This document shows positions 50,851 through 60,407 of a stretch of DNA of 64,000 nt, one piece after another. The notes beneath the pieces are model-generated. The model made no database searches and was not told where the DNA came from. It saw only the letters and a program-made list of their open reading frames with translations. Source of the DNA: Fagopyrum homotropicum (taxonomy: Eukaryota; Streptophyta; Magnoliopsida; Caryophyllales; Polygonaceae). The stretch is taken from NCBI GenBank assembly GCA_033239125.1, contig BSWB01000006.1:36386001-36450000 (forward strand). Reading direction: 5' to 3'. The first letter of the stretch is position 1; each line of letters starts with the position of its first letter. The position numbers and the translations under genes are program-made.

Positions 50851-53800
50851 ATGCGCAGGTCTAGGAACACCGCAGATCTCTTACCACTTGATCAAGAGCT
50901 AGAGAAAACCTTAAGGCAAAAGCGCAAGGAAAAGAAGATGGCCGAAGAACACGAACGTGATCTTCAAACGGAGTTGGAGGAGAAGGAAGCTCAACTCCGA
51001 TGGAATGAGACTCTCCGCCAGGATGAGATGGATCGTCATCAATCTCAAGTTAACGGTCTACAAGACATGATCTTCCAAATGAGGATAAAGATGAGCGACC
51101 TTGAGAATAAGATGGTCAAGAAGTCCTCAAAAAGGAGATCAAGGTCTAGAAGAAAAAGCCACTCATCCGCTGATGATAGTGACTCTTCCATGCCACCATT
51201 AGAAGAGATTGATCCCACGATCAATATGAATCCTTTCCATCCACAAGGAGCTGCTAATCGCCGCATTCCACCTAGGAATGCGAGAGTCGAACGTGTGGAT
51301 AATGAGCCAAGAACTCTTGGCCAGCGAATGGATCCAACACAACAACCACGCCGCTTGGGTGTGAATTTTGATGCTGAAGATATGCAAGGGTTTAGCTTTA
51401 ACCCTCAAGTTATCACTCTTGTTCGCCAAAGCCAATTTGGCGGTACAAGTGCTGAATCTCCACACCAACACTTGCAAAACTTTGAGTGTATGATGGAGAC
51501 AATGAGACCAAAGAACGCTACTACCAACAACTATAAGCTCAAACCTTTCTTCTTCTCTTTGAAAGGGAAAGCGTTGTCATGGTATCAAGCTCTTCCCAAT
51601 GGGAAGCTAGACACGTGGGAAGACCTTTCCGCGGAGTTTCTCACCAAATTCTTTCCGCCCTCCAAAACGGCGGAACTTAGAGGTAAGATTAATGCTTTTT
51701 CCATGAGACCTAACGAAAGTTTGTTTCAATCATGGGAAAGGTTTCAGGATTTACTCTTGGATTGCCCTCATCATGGCATATCCAAGCTTGCCTTGCTGGA
51801 AATCTACTACAAAGGGCTGGATGCGGGAACGCAATTCAACCTCCAATCCCTCTCATGCGGAACATTCATGGACATGAGAGAAGATGATGCTTGGGACTTC
51901 ATTGAGAAGCAAGCAAGAGTCATAGAGAAGTATTCCCACCGGAAAGCGGAGGGAAATCGTGTGGAGCAAGGAGCGAAGCTCACACATGAAGCTCAAAATC
52001 AGATTTTCTCCTTCAACAATGAGATCAAAGAGTTGAAGGAGACTATCAAGACCAACTTCTCAAAGCAACAAGAGAAGGATGTTGGCTATTTGGGCAACAA
52101 CAATGGCGGTGATAACACCAACCGCAACAACAACAACCGGAACAATAACCGGAGTAATAATTGGAATGGCAACAACAACAACCGGAACAACAACAATTGG
52201 AACAACAATCGGGGTTCAAACAACAACAATTGGCGCTCCAATCAACAAAATTCCGGTAACTCCTATCCTTCCAATTCTAGTTCGCTAACTCCACCTTCCT
52301 CTTCCTCTACTCCTTTGAAAAGCCAAGGGCAATCATCTAATGGAGGAAACAATACGGGAAAGGAGAAGTCCGATCCCATGTTGGAAACAATCTTGGGAAA
52401 GCTTCAAGGGTTGGAGAACCGCCTCATCAAGGTTGATGATCAAGTCTCTAAGGTTGACAAAGCTCAAAAAGTTTTGGAGAACCAATTGTTCAACCACGCG
52501 GAGGAAGTTCCTAGAAATCAAGGGAAACTTCCAGGAAAGACGGAGGACAACCCTAAGGGAAGGGTAATGGCGATTACAACTAGGAGCGGAGTGACTACCA
52601 CCGATCCGCAGCCTACGTTCGTTGAAGTCCCCGTAGAGAAGGACAAAGGAAAGGGGAAGGAGAAGGAAGATGTCTATGTTCCTCCTCCAGCTTACAAACC
52701 TCCCCTACCGTTCCCTCAATCTAGAGCGCGAGCACGCCTAGATAAACAATTCGGTAAGTTCATAGAACTCATGAGCAAGCTGCATATTAATATACCCTTC
52801 ATTGATGCTATTGTAGGTATGCCGGCTTATGGCAAGTTCTTGAAGGAGCTTCTCTCTAACAAGAGGAAGCTAGAAGATTTCGGTGAGGTCAAGATGAGTT
52901 CGGATTCTTCGGATCTCATCAAGACTATGAAGGAGAAAATGCCCCCAAAGTTGAAGGATCCGGGGTTATTTTGCATTCCCATTGGAGTGGGAGATGTCAC
53001 ATACGACGCTTTACGTGACTTGGGAGCAAGTGTGAGCATCATACCACTTGCATTATGTAGGAAGATCGGTTTAGGCGATCCTAAACCGGTCAAGATGACG
53101 TTATACATGGCGGATCGATCCATCACTCGCCCCGTCGGTATTGTAGAAGACGTCCCGGTCAAGCTAGGTAAATTCTTTGTCCCCATTGACTTTGTCGTGC
53201 TTGACATTCCTGCAGATAGTCCGGTCCCGATTATACTCGGAAGACCGTTTCTTGCAACTTCCGGCTGCATGGTCGATTGCAAGAATGGGAGACTCGCTTT
53301 TGATATTGGAGAAGAAAAGGTAGAGTTCGTTCTTTCCACTCTAGTAAAGGAGCCAATCTTTGATGAGGATATTTACGATATCCAAGATGAAGAAGGTTTG
53401 TCTAGGGAGGAGGTAAGTGCGATTCTCTTTAACGATCCTTTACAAAAAGTTATCACTATGAGTCTAACCAATGTAGGGGAAGAAGAAGAGTGCAAAGAGG
53501 AAATTGAAGCCTTAGAAGCACAAGAAGAGATGCATGAAGTGGAATTTGAAAAACTCCACGATGAGGCTGAGAATGTAAGAATCCACGGTCATACCCTGTA
53601 TTCCACGACCGTGGATTTCACAACCAAAATCGACCTCCATTCCAGGGGATTACACGGCCGTGGAACACATGGAGAGGTCGTAATTCTGACCGTGGAAGAG
53701 GGTGATCGGCTTACTTCTTCAACTTCTTTTGATTCTTCTCCAAACCACTCAACAACCTTAGAAACTTCTAAGGAAACGTCGGATGCCCCTCAAGGACCAT

Positions 53801-56571
53801 TGGAAGCTCCGAAAGTGATGGAACTCAAACCACTTCCTACTCATCGAAGGTACGCTTTTCTTGGATCTAATTCTACCTTTCCGGTCATTGTTAGCTCCGA
53901 ACTAAGCATAGATGAACATGAACAGCTCATGACAATCCTTAGGAAACATAGAAAATCCATAGGCTACACTATCGAGGACTTAGTAGGAATCAAACCCTCC
54001 CTATGTATGCATAAGATACTAATGGAGGAGGATTTTAGAACTTCAAGACAACCTCAAAGGCGGTTGAATCCGACCATGAAGGAGGTTGTCAAGAAGGAAA
54101 TTCTTAAACTTCTTGATGCAGGTATCATCTATCCTATCTCCGATAGCAAATGGGTGAGTCCAGTTCAAGTAGTTCCGAAGAAGGGAGGAATGACGGTCAT
54201 CACCAACAAGAACAACGAACTCATTCCTACCCGAACCGTGACTGGATGGCGAATGTGCATAGACTACCGCAAGCTCAACAACGCAATGCGGAAGAATCAC
54301 TTTCCATTGCCATTCATCGATCAAATGCTTGAAAGGTTAGCACAACATTCACATTTTTGCTACCTTGACGGTTATAGTGGTTTCTTTCAGATTCCGATAC
54401 ATCCGGACGATCAGGAGAAGACCACATTCACGTGCCCTTGGGGTACGTTCGCTTATAGGAGAATGCCGTTCGGGCTTTGCAACGCCCCAGCCACCTTTCA
54501 ACGGTGCATGATGGCCATCTTCTCCGAGTATGTAGAGGAAATCATGGAAGTCTTCATGGACGACTTCTCTGTATACGGTTCCTCTTTTAACGATTGCCTT
54601 TCTAACCTTTCTCTTGTTTTACAACGTTGTGAAGACACTAACCTAGTTCTTAATTGGGAGAAGTGTCAATTCATGGTTAAGGAAGGAATCGTATTAGGTC
54701 ACTTAGTCTCTAGTAGAGGGATAGAGGTAGACAAAGCTAAGATAGAGACCATAGAGAAACTTCCTCCCCCAATTTCGGTGAAAGGGATAAGAAGTTTCCT
54801 AGGACATGCTGGATTTTATAGACGCTTCATTAAGGACTTTTCTAAGATATCAAAACCTCTCACTAATCTATTGATGAAGGATGCGGTTTTTGAGTTTTCG
54901 CAGGAATGTTTAGATGCGTTTAACACCATTCGGCAAGCTCTAATTTCAGCACCTATTATCCAACCCCCGGATTGGACTCTCCCTTTCGAGATTATGTGCG
55001 ATGCTAGTGACGTAGCTATTGGAGCTGTTCTTGGACAACGGAAGGAAGGGCGAACCCATGCCATATACTACGCTAGCAAGACGCTAGACGAAACTCAGCT
55101 CAACTACGCCACTACAGAAAAAGAGTTTCTAGCTATTGTCTACGCTATTGACAAGTTTCGCTCTTATCTTGTAGGTGCAAAGGTGATTGTCTACACGGAT
55201 CATGCTGCGATCCGGTACCTCCTTGCGAAGAAAGACGCGAAGCCAAGGCTAATTAGATGGATTCTTCTCCTACAAGAATTCGATCTTGAGATCCGCGACA
55301 AGAAAGGTTCAGAAAATTCTGTCGCAGATCATTTGAGTCGCCTCACACATCTAGAGGACGACCATTTACCCATTGATGACTCCTTTCCGGACGAACACCT
55401 ACACATCATAGAGGAGTGCATCAACGAGATCTCCAAAGGTAACGAACCATGGTTTGCTGATTTTGTTAACTATTTGGTTTGCCAGGAGATACCGCCCGGA
55501 CTATCCTACGCACAAAGGAAGAAGTTCTTTAAGGACGTCCGGGAATACTATTGGAACGAGCCTCTCCTCTTCAAGAGAGGTCCGCATGGCATCATTCGGC
55601 GATGTGTGCCGGAAGATGAGATGCAAAGTGTCATCCGCCATTGTCATTCACTACCTTGTGGAGGACACGCTAGTTCGAACAAGACTAGCGCAAAGGTATT
55701 GCAATCTGGATTTTATTGGCCTACTTTATTTAGAGATGTGCAATCCTTTGTCTCTTGCTGCGATGCTTGTCAAAGAACAGGCAATATTTCTAGAAGGAAC
55801 GAGATGCCCCTCAACAACATCCAAGAGGTGGAGATTTTCGACGTTTGGGGAGTCGATTTCATGGGACCATTCCCATCTTCTTGTGGAAACCAATACATAC
55901 TATTGGCGGTAGACTACGTTTCTAGATGGGTGGAAGCAATTGCCTCTCCCACAAATGATGCCGTGGTGGTGGTTAAGTTCTTCAACAAGACCATCTTTCC
56001 GCGATTTGGAACACCAAGGACAATCATTAGTGATGGAGGTTCTCACTTCATAGCCCGTCGCTTTGAAGCTCTTCTAGCTAAGTATGGGGTTACTCACAAG
56101 ATCGCCACCCCTTACCATCCACAAACGAGCGGGCAAGTTGAGATCTCAAATAGGGAGATCAAGGGAATTCTAGAGAAGACGGTTTCAAGGAATAGGAAGG
56201 ATTGGTCCTTGAAACTAGATGATGCATTATGGGCGTACCGGACTGCATACAAGACTCCCATAGGAACCACACCATACAACCTTGTGTATGGGAAGTCTTG
56301 TCATTTGCCGGTAGAGCTGGAGCACAAAGCGTTTTGGGCTATCAAGTGGCTGAATTTCGGCATGAAAGAAGCGGGAGAGAAGCGTCTCCTAGACATCAAC
56401 AAGCTGGATGAACTTCGCTTGAACGCCTATGAAAACGCTAAGATCTACAAGGAAAGAGCAAAGCGTTGGCATGATAAGCATATCATTCCAAAGGACTTCA
56501 AAGAAGGGGATCAAGTTCTCCTCTTCAATTCAAGACTTCGCCTCTTCCCAAGTAAGCTTAAATCCCGTTAG
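50851..56571 (+). CDS. gag-pol: A gag-pol polyprotein (1906 aa, premature stop 51 codons before the natural end)
   Basis: One frame holds capsid, protease, RT, RNase H and integrase, the enzymes of the retrotransposition cycle. Start MRRSRN fits B and C. Residues: charged helical N-terminus 1-120; gag core about 210-350 (LKPFFFSLKGKALSWYQALP from 229); Asn-rich 414-467 in place of a CCHC knuckle; protease DLGAS near 723 and ILGRPFLATSG; linker with motif DNA about 910-955; RT from about 1073 with FMDD at about 1235; RNase H about 1370-1490 (CDASD 1384); integrase zinc finger about 1595-1645; catalytic D1669, D1728 and E1764, giving D-58-D-35-E. TAG at 56569 replaces the Trp codon found in B and C2; the same frame stays open to TAA at 56722. 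The lost tail is the end of the integrase C-terminal domain. Confidence 0.95.
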   Translation: MRRSRNTADLLPLDQELEKTLRQKRKEKKMAEEHERDLQTELEEKEAQLRWNETLRQDEMDRHQSQVNGLQDMIFQMRIKMSDLENKMVKKSSKRRSRSRRKSHSSADDSDSSMPPLEEIDPTINMNPFHPQGAANRRIPPRNARVERVDNEPRTLGQRMDPTQQPRRLGVNFDAEDMQGFSFNPQVITLVRQSQFGGTSAESPHQHLQNFECMMETMRPKNATTNNYKLKPFFFSLKGKALSWYQALPNGKLDTWEDLSAEFLTKFFPPSKTAELRGKINAFSMRPNESLFQSWERFQDLLLDCPHHGISKLALLEIYYKGLDAGTQFNLQSLSCGTFMDMREDDAWDFIEKQARVIEKYSHRKAEGNRVEQGAKLTHEAQNQIFSFNNEIKELKETIKTNFSKQQEKDVGYLGNNNGGDNTNRNNNNRNNNRSNNWNGNNNNRNNNNWNNNRGSNNNNWRSNQQNSGNSYPSNSSSLTPPSSSSTPLKSQGQSSNGGNNTGKEKSDPMLETILGKLQGLENRLIKVDDQVSKVDKAQKVLENQLFNHAEEVPRNQGKLPGKTEDNPKGRVMAITTRSGVTTTDPQPTFVEVPVEKDKGKGKEKEDVYVPPPAYKPPLPFPQSRARARLDKQFGKFIELMSKLHINIPFIDAIVGMPAYGKFLKELLSNKRKLEDFGEVKMSSDSSDLIKTMKEKMPPKLKDPGLFCIPIGVGDVTYDALRDLGASVSIIPLALCRKIGLGDPKPVKMTLYMADRSITRPVGIVEDVPVKLGKFFVPIDFVVLDIPADSPVPIILGRPFLATSGCMVDCKNGRLAFDIGEEKVEFVLSTLVKEPIFDEDIYDIQDEEGLSREEVSAILFNDPLQKVITMSLTNVGEEEECKEEIEALEAQEEMHEVEFEKLHDEAENVRIHGHTLYSTTVDFTTKIDLHSRGLHGRGTHGEVVILTVEEGDRLTSSTSFDSSPNHSTTLETSKETSDAPQGPLEAPKVMELKPLPTHRRYAFLGSNSTFPVIVSSELSIDEHEQLMTILRKHRKSIGYTIEDLVGIKPSLCMHKILMEEDFRTSRQPQRRLNPTMKEVVKKEILKLLDAGIIYPISDSKWVSPVQVVPKKGGMTVITNKNNELIPTRTVTGWRMCIDYRKLNNAMRKNHFPLPFIDQMLERLAQHSHFCYLDGYSGFFQIPIHPDDQEKTTFTCPWGTFAYRRMPFGLCNAPATFQRCMMAIFSEYVEEIMEVFMDDFSVYGSSFNDCLSNLSLVLQRCEDTNLVLNWEKCQFMVKEGIVLGHLVSSRGIEVDKAKIETIEKLPPPISVKGIRSFLGHAGFYRRFIKDFSKISKPLTNLLMKDAVFEFSQECLDAFNTIRQALISAPIIQPPDWTLPFEIMCDASDVAIGAVLGQRKEGRTHAIYYASKTLDETQLNYATTEKEFLAIVYAIDKFRSYLVGAKVIVYTDHAAIRYLLAKKDAKPRLIRWILLLQEFDLEIRDKKGSENSVADHLSRLTHLEDDHLPIDDSFPDEHLHIIEECINEISKGNEPWFADFVNYLVCQEIPPGLSYAQRKKFFKDVREYYWNEPLLFKRGPHGIIRRCVPEDEMQSVIRHCHSLPCGGHASSNKTSAKVLQSGFYWPTLFRDVQSFVSCCDACQRTGNISRRNEMPLNNIQEVEIFDVWGVDFMGPFPSSCGNQYILLAVDYVSRWVEAIASPTNDAVVVVKFFNKTIFPRFGTPRTIISDGGSHFIARRFEALLAKYGVTHKIATPYHPQTSGQVEISNREIKGILEKTVSRNRKDWSLKLDDALWAYRTAYKTPIGTTPYNLVYGKSCHLPVELEHKAFWAIKWLNFGMKEAGEKRLLDINKLDELRLNAYENAKIYKERAKRWHDKHIIPKDFKEGDQVLLFNSRLRLFPSKLKSR

Positions 56572-56724
56572 ACCGGACCTTTTCTAATCAAACGCATTTT
56601 CTCCCATGGTGCAGTTGAAGTATGGGGTGAAGCTAGCGGAAGTTTCAAGGTGAACGGTCAACGACTCAAGAAGTACACACCGGAACTCCAAGCTGAGGAG
56701 TTTGCACCTACCGCACTCGAATAA

Positions 56725-57581
56725 GTGCGAGTTTGGTCTAGCTACGGACCTTAAACAAAGCGCTTCTTGGGAGGCAACCCAAAGTATTGCATTCTTATTT
56801 TTGTTTTCGATTCATAGTTTAGCTTAGAATAGACGTTTTCGCTTTATTCTGCCTCGATTTCTTCCGGTATGTTCGTGTTTTTGGTTGTAGGATCGATGGA
56901 AAAGGAGAAAGGGAGAATAATGTCGAAGAAGGGCGACGAAATTTGGACTTTGAAGCTTTACAGAAAGTTCCACGGTCTAAATTACGGTCGTCATAGCTAC
57001 AGTGGCCGTAATTCTCAAAAGCCTTTGAAAAATCACCAAAACCACGGGTCCGTACACTTCCACGGCCGTGGAACACCCCGACAGACCGTGATTTTCAAAA
57101 TTTTGCCTGCGACTATATAAGCCACATTCTTCACAAAATTGCCCCAAAAATACCCATTCCACGACCTAAACGCCGAAACCCCACGACCTCCTCCAATTCT
57201 TCGTTTTCTAATCGTTTTCAACGATTCCTCATCCTAAACTGCAGCAAATCCAACCACGAACAAGATCCAAGCGACAAACCGAGCGGAAATCCATCAACGA
57301 ACGCGCATTTTGGGTTTTTCAATCCGAAAAAGAGGTTTATTCTTTATTCTTGAATTTCGCGGATTTGGTTCGTTTTTGCTATAGATTTTTAGGAAGAACT
57401 GACAAAGACTGGAAGGAATTAGATTAGGACTGCTTGTGACTGGAAGGAATTAGATTAGGACTGCTTGTTGTGGTGATTGTTGGTGAATTTGCTGAGATTC
57501 GCAAAATTCTGAGACGAATCACGGTCTCTGGGTAAACCACGGCCGTGGAACCTGAAGAACAGACCGTAATTTTAGTGAAAA
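56725..57581 (+). other. A leader between pol and the env-position ORF
   Basis: It contains the post-pol hairpin TTGGG-AGGCAA-CCCAA at 56767-56782, a candidate splice acceptor (T-rich run ending TTGTAG at 56890) and motif clusters at 56965-57095 and 57520-57575. The second cluster ends only a few bases before the ATG at 57582. A 29-bp direct repeat around GACTGGAAGGAATTAGATTA is present near 57405-57465. I see no protein-coding gene. Confidence 0.75.
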
Positions 57582-59066
57582 ATGGACTTTGTGAGGAGAA
57601 TGTCGGGAAGGATAAAAGAGAAGAAGGGAGAGCAAAACAAGAAAAGAAAGGGAAATCCCTCCACCTCTAGGGCACCACCACCCTCATCTCCCTCACTACC
57701 ATCCTCACCTTCACCTCCATCTTCACCTCCTCACCCTAGCATCCCAACCATACATGAGAACCACCTTGTAGCACTTGACCGGATCAAGGAGAGGACAGTG
57801 ATAGGTCCTAGGTATTTGTTGTTGGAGGATCTACATCCTCTCAACATTGTTGATGATCTTACATGGCTCTTGGATAGAGCCGGATTGCTTGTCTTCACGA
57901 ACATTCGTGAAGACGCCTATGAGGAGATTACCCGGGAGGTTGTGACGTCCTTCGAGCACAGCCACGTAGATAGGACTGTCTCCTTCCGTCTTATGGAACA
58001 AGACTATCAGTTGAGTATTGTTGAGTTTGGGACCATTTTCGGGTTCCACGAGACCTATAACGGTCGATTTCCGAGTGGAGTTTACCCCAAGGATTTTTGG
58101 GAGGAAGTAGCTATGATTTACGCCGACGAGGACCGTTGGCAACCCGCCGATACCAAGGCTAGATTGATGTACCATCTAGCCTTGAAGATAGCACCCCGCG
58201 TTCTTTCGGAGTGTCTCTTTCCTAGGACGGAGACGCCCCAAAAGATCAAGACGGATGAGCTATTCTTGCTCTATAGTATGCTATACGGTCGCCGTGCAGA
58301 TTGTGCCACTCTTTTGGCGGCTACGATGAGTAAACTTAAGAACAAGAAGAAGGGGAACATTGGATACGGTGGGATAGTGACCCACATTGCTAGGACATTT
58401 GGTGTAAATTTTTCAGCTTGCACCCGCATACCGGCCGTTCCCTTAGGACTACATGCTTTTATGGTTAGGGGACTCATCTTCCCCACACATAGAGGTCCGT
58501 CTTATGCGGGCATGCCTTGGGAGACTCGGACGGGTAGAGGGATTGAGTGGCTGCCGGAGTATTCCATTGTGGCGGGACGCCACAATTGGAAGGAGACGTT
58601 CGCTGCGATGCATGCGAACAGGCTAGTGGCTCCCCCTTACGTTCCACCACCGGTTGTGGAGGAGGAGGACATGGGAGGTCAGTACGAGAGTGGTGGAGGA
58701 GCGGAGCACGAGTTTGGCACGTTTCCGGATCAGCCGGAGGCGGCCCCGGATGTACCTAGACGCTCTCCACGTCCAGCTAGAGCTTCAGGCTCGTCATCTC
58801 GCCGCGCTAGCGTGAGTGAGAGGCCCACGTGGATGACTACACCTCCCACTTGGTATGACACACCCCCTCCTTGGTCCACGGCGCAGATGCCGGATTGGGC
58901 TACCGGACTTTCAGAGAGAGTTGGAGCGCTAGAGATCCGGGCGGATGCTAGAGACGGACGCTTAGACGACCTTGACTACATGATGAGGGACGTCTACCGC
59001 CAGCAGTTTGGGCGGTTCTATGATCCGAGTTTCTCTCCATTCCCACCTCCACCGCCGCCGCAGTGA
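57582..59066 (+). CDS. A env-position protein (494 aa, Athila post-pol ORF), function unknown
   Basis: Intact ORF after pol, where retroviruses have env; Athila elements are known to carry an extra ORF here. Start MDFVRRMSGRIKEKKG is shared with B and C2. Residues: basic 1-28; Ser/Pro-rich 29-60; conserved domain about 65-345 with TVSFRLMEQDYQLS, FGTIFGFHETYNGR, RVLSECLFPRTETP and RHNWKETFAAMHANR; acidic/Gly 355-385; Arg/Ser 395-415; Trp-Pro repeats 417-445 (WMTTPPTWYDTPPPW); a short helical charged stretch; C-terminus FGRFYDPSFSPFPPPPPPQ. No signal peptide or transmembrane helix is visible, so membrane fusion is not supported; a basic, soluble, possibly nucleic-acid-binding protein fits better (inference). 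It may need a spliced mRNA. Family name probable, biochemical role unknown. Confidence 0.85.
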   Translation: MDFVRRMSGRIKEKKGEQNKKRKGNPSTSRAPPPSSPSLPSSPSPPSSPPHPSIPTIHENHLVALDRIKERTVIGPRYLLLEDLHPLNIVDDLTWLLDRAGLLVFTNIREDAYEEITREVVTSFEHSHVDRTVSFRLMEQDYQLSIVEFGTIFGFHETYNGRFPSGVYPKDFWEEVAMIYADEDRWQPADTKARLMYHLALKIAPRVLSECLFPRTETPQKIKTDELFLLYSMLYGRRADCATLLAATMSKLKNKKKGNIGYGGIVTHIARTFGVNFSACTRIPAVPLGLHAFMVRGLIFPTHRGPSYAGMPWETRTGRGIEWLPEYSIVAGRHNWKETFAAMHANRLVAPPYVPPPVVEEEDMGGQYESGGGAEHEFGTFPDQPEAAPDVPRRSPRPARASGSSSRRASVSERPTWMTTPPTWYDTPPPWSTAQMPDWATGLSERVGALEIRADARDGRLDDLDYMMRDVYRQQFGRFYDPSFSPFPPPPPPQ

Positions 59067-60407
59067 TTGGACGCATGATCGTTTGTTTTAGACATTCCCG
59101 CCACCATTTTGTGAGTTTCTTTTTCTTTTCTTCTTTTCCTTATTTCTTTTGAACATTAGGGACAATGTTCGTCCTAAGTATGGGGTGGGATGTACTAAAA
59201 GTTTGTAATAACTCTACTCTCTATGTTTGCTTTCATTCGAGACTATCGTTGCATCTTCATTATGTGTTACACGTTTCCTTAATGCATTGCATGAAAAATG
59301 ACTTGAAAAACCCATAAAAATTGAAAAATTTTGAAAATTTTGTGCTTCTAATGATTTGAGATGAATTCCATGATAATCACTACTTGTGAATTGAGTTTGA
59401 TGACAATTGCATGCTTAAAAGGATTGTGAATTGAAAAGAATTTGAATGAATGAATTTTACCTCTTTTGCAAGTTTTATAATGTGAGAATGTTACCTAAAT
59501 CATGCTATAAAATTGAAGTTGAAATCACGTTATAAGTTCCTATACTTCTTATTGAAATGATTAAGGCAATTCAATACTTTCTTTCTTCTTTCTTTGATCA
59601 TCTAGCTCCTCATTGAAATATTAGCCTCCCTTACCTATCCGGGAATTTGGAGAAGTGAATGAGAAAAAGGCATGTTTGATGTGGGAGGGCCATGAGAGCA
59701 ATTATTTGCAATCAATTGAATAGAAAGAAATTATAGGTTTGGGGAAGTCAATCATGACGATGAGTAACTCGGCACCATTCACATAGCCGGGTGTTTGTGT
59801 CTTGCCAAAGTCGGATTGAGCGATATTCCTAGCGGATTATGGTATGTGCGCTAAGGGTTTGAGGCATCTCTTGAAAATTTGAGAAACGCCGATCTCCTAG
59901 GCTTCGGTTTTTGTGCACCTCTATCCATAACTCCAAAAGTAAAGTCGAAAAGCGAAAAGAAGAGAGCGAAGCTCTAAGTTGAAGTGTTGTAACTACATAA
60001 GAAGAAGAAGGTAGTTGTCCACTTTCCCGGATTTATGCACCACTTTCCCTTAAAGTTTTTCCCTCCCTTCCATATTCTAGACCTTTTCTTTGGAAGTCCT
60101 TAAGATCAAAAGAATGTTATATGACTTGGTGATCTAAATTGAAGTTTCTTGAGATTGATTTCGTTAATGTTTGAAGGTTATAATGCTTGTTTAGAAGTTG
60201 AGTTGATTCATGAATTTTCTTTGCCTTTTACTCTTTGATTAAGTGTGTGAAAGTTTGAAAAACGATTGAAGCAAGTTTTGAGAATGATCTATTCTTTAGA
60301 AGTCACATTCATCCAAAAGAAGGTATACATATTTCATCCTAACTCTTGTTCAAAGCTTTTTGAAAGACCTTGCTTAGGGACAAGCAAGTGTTAAGTATGG
60401 GGTTATT
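59067..60407 (+). other. A post-env noncoding region with two hairpin-purine signals
   Basis: Internal signal: GAACATT-AGGGAC-AATGTTC at 59151-59170, then AAGTATGGGGTGGG at 59176. Conserved block with TTTGATGTGGGAGGGCCA at about 59675 and GGCACCATTCACATAGCCGG at about 59770-59900. Terminal signal: CTTGCTTAGGGACAAGCAAG at 60369-60388, then TTAAGTATGGGGTTATT (polypurine tract) and the LTR at 60408. No gene is supported in this 1.3 kb. Confidence 0.8.

Noticed and set aside
57582..59066. Calling the post-pol ORF a true envelope glycoprotein
   Set aside because: No signal peptide, transmembrane helix or glycosylated ectodomain layout is visible; only the position matches env.
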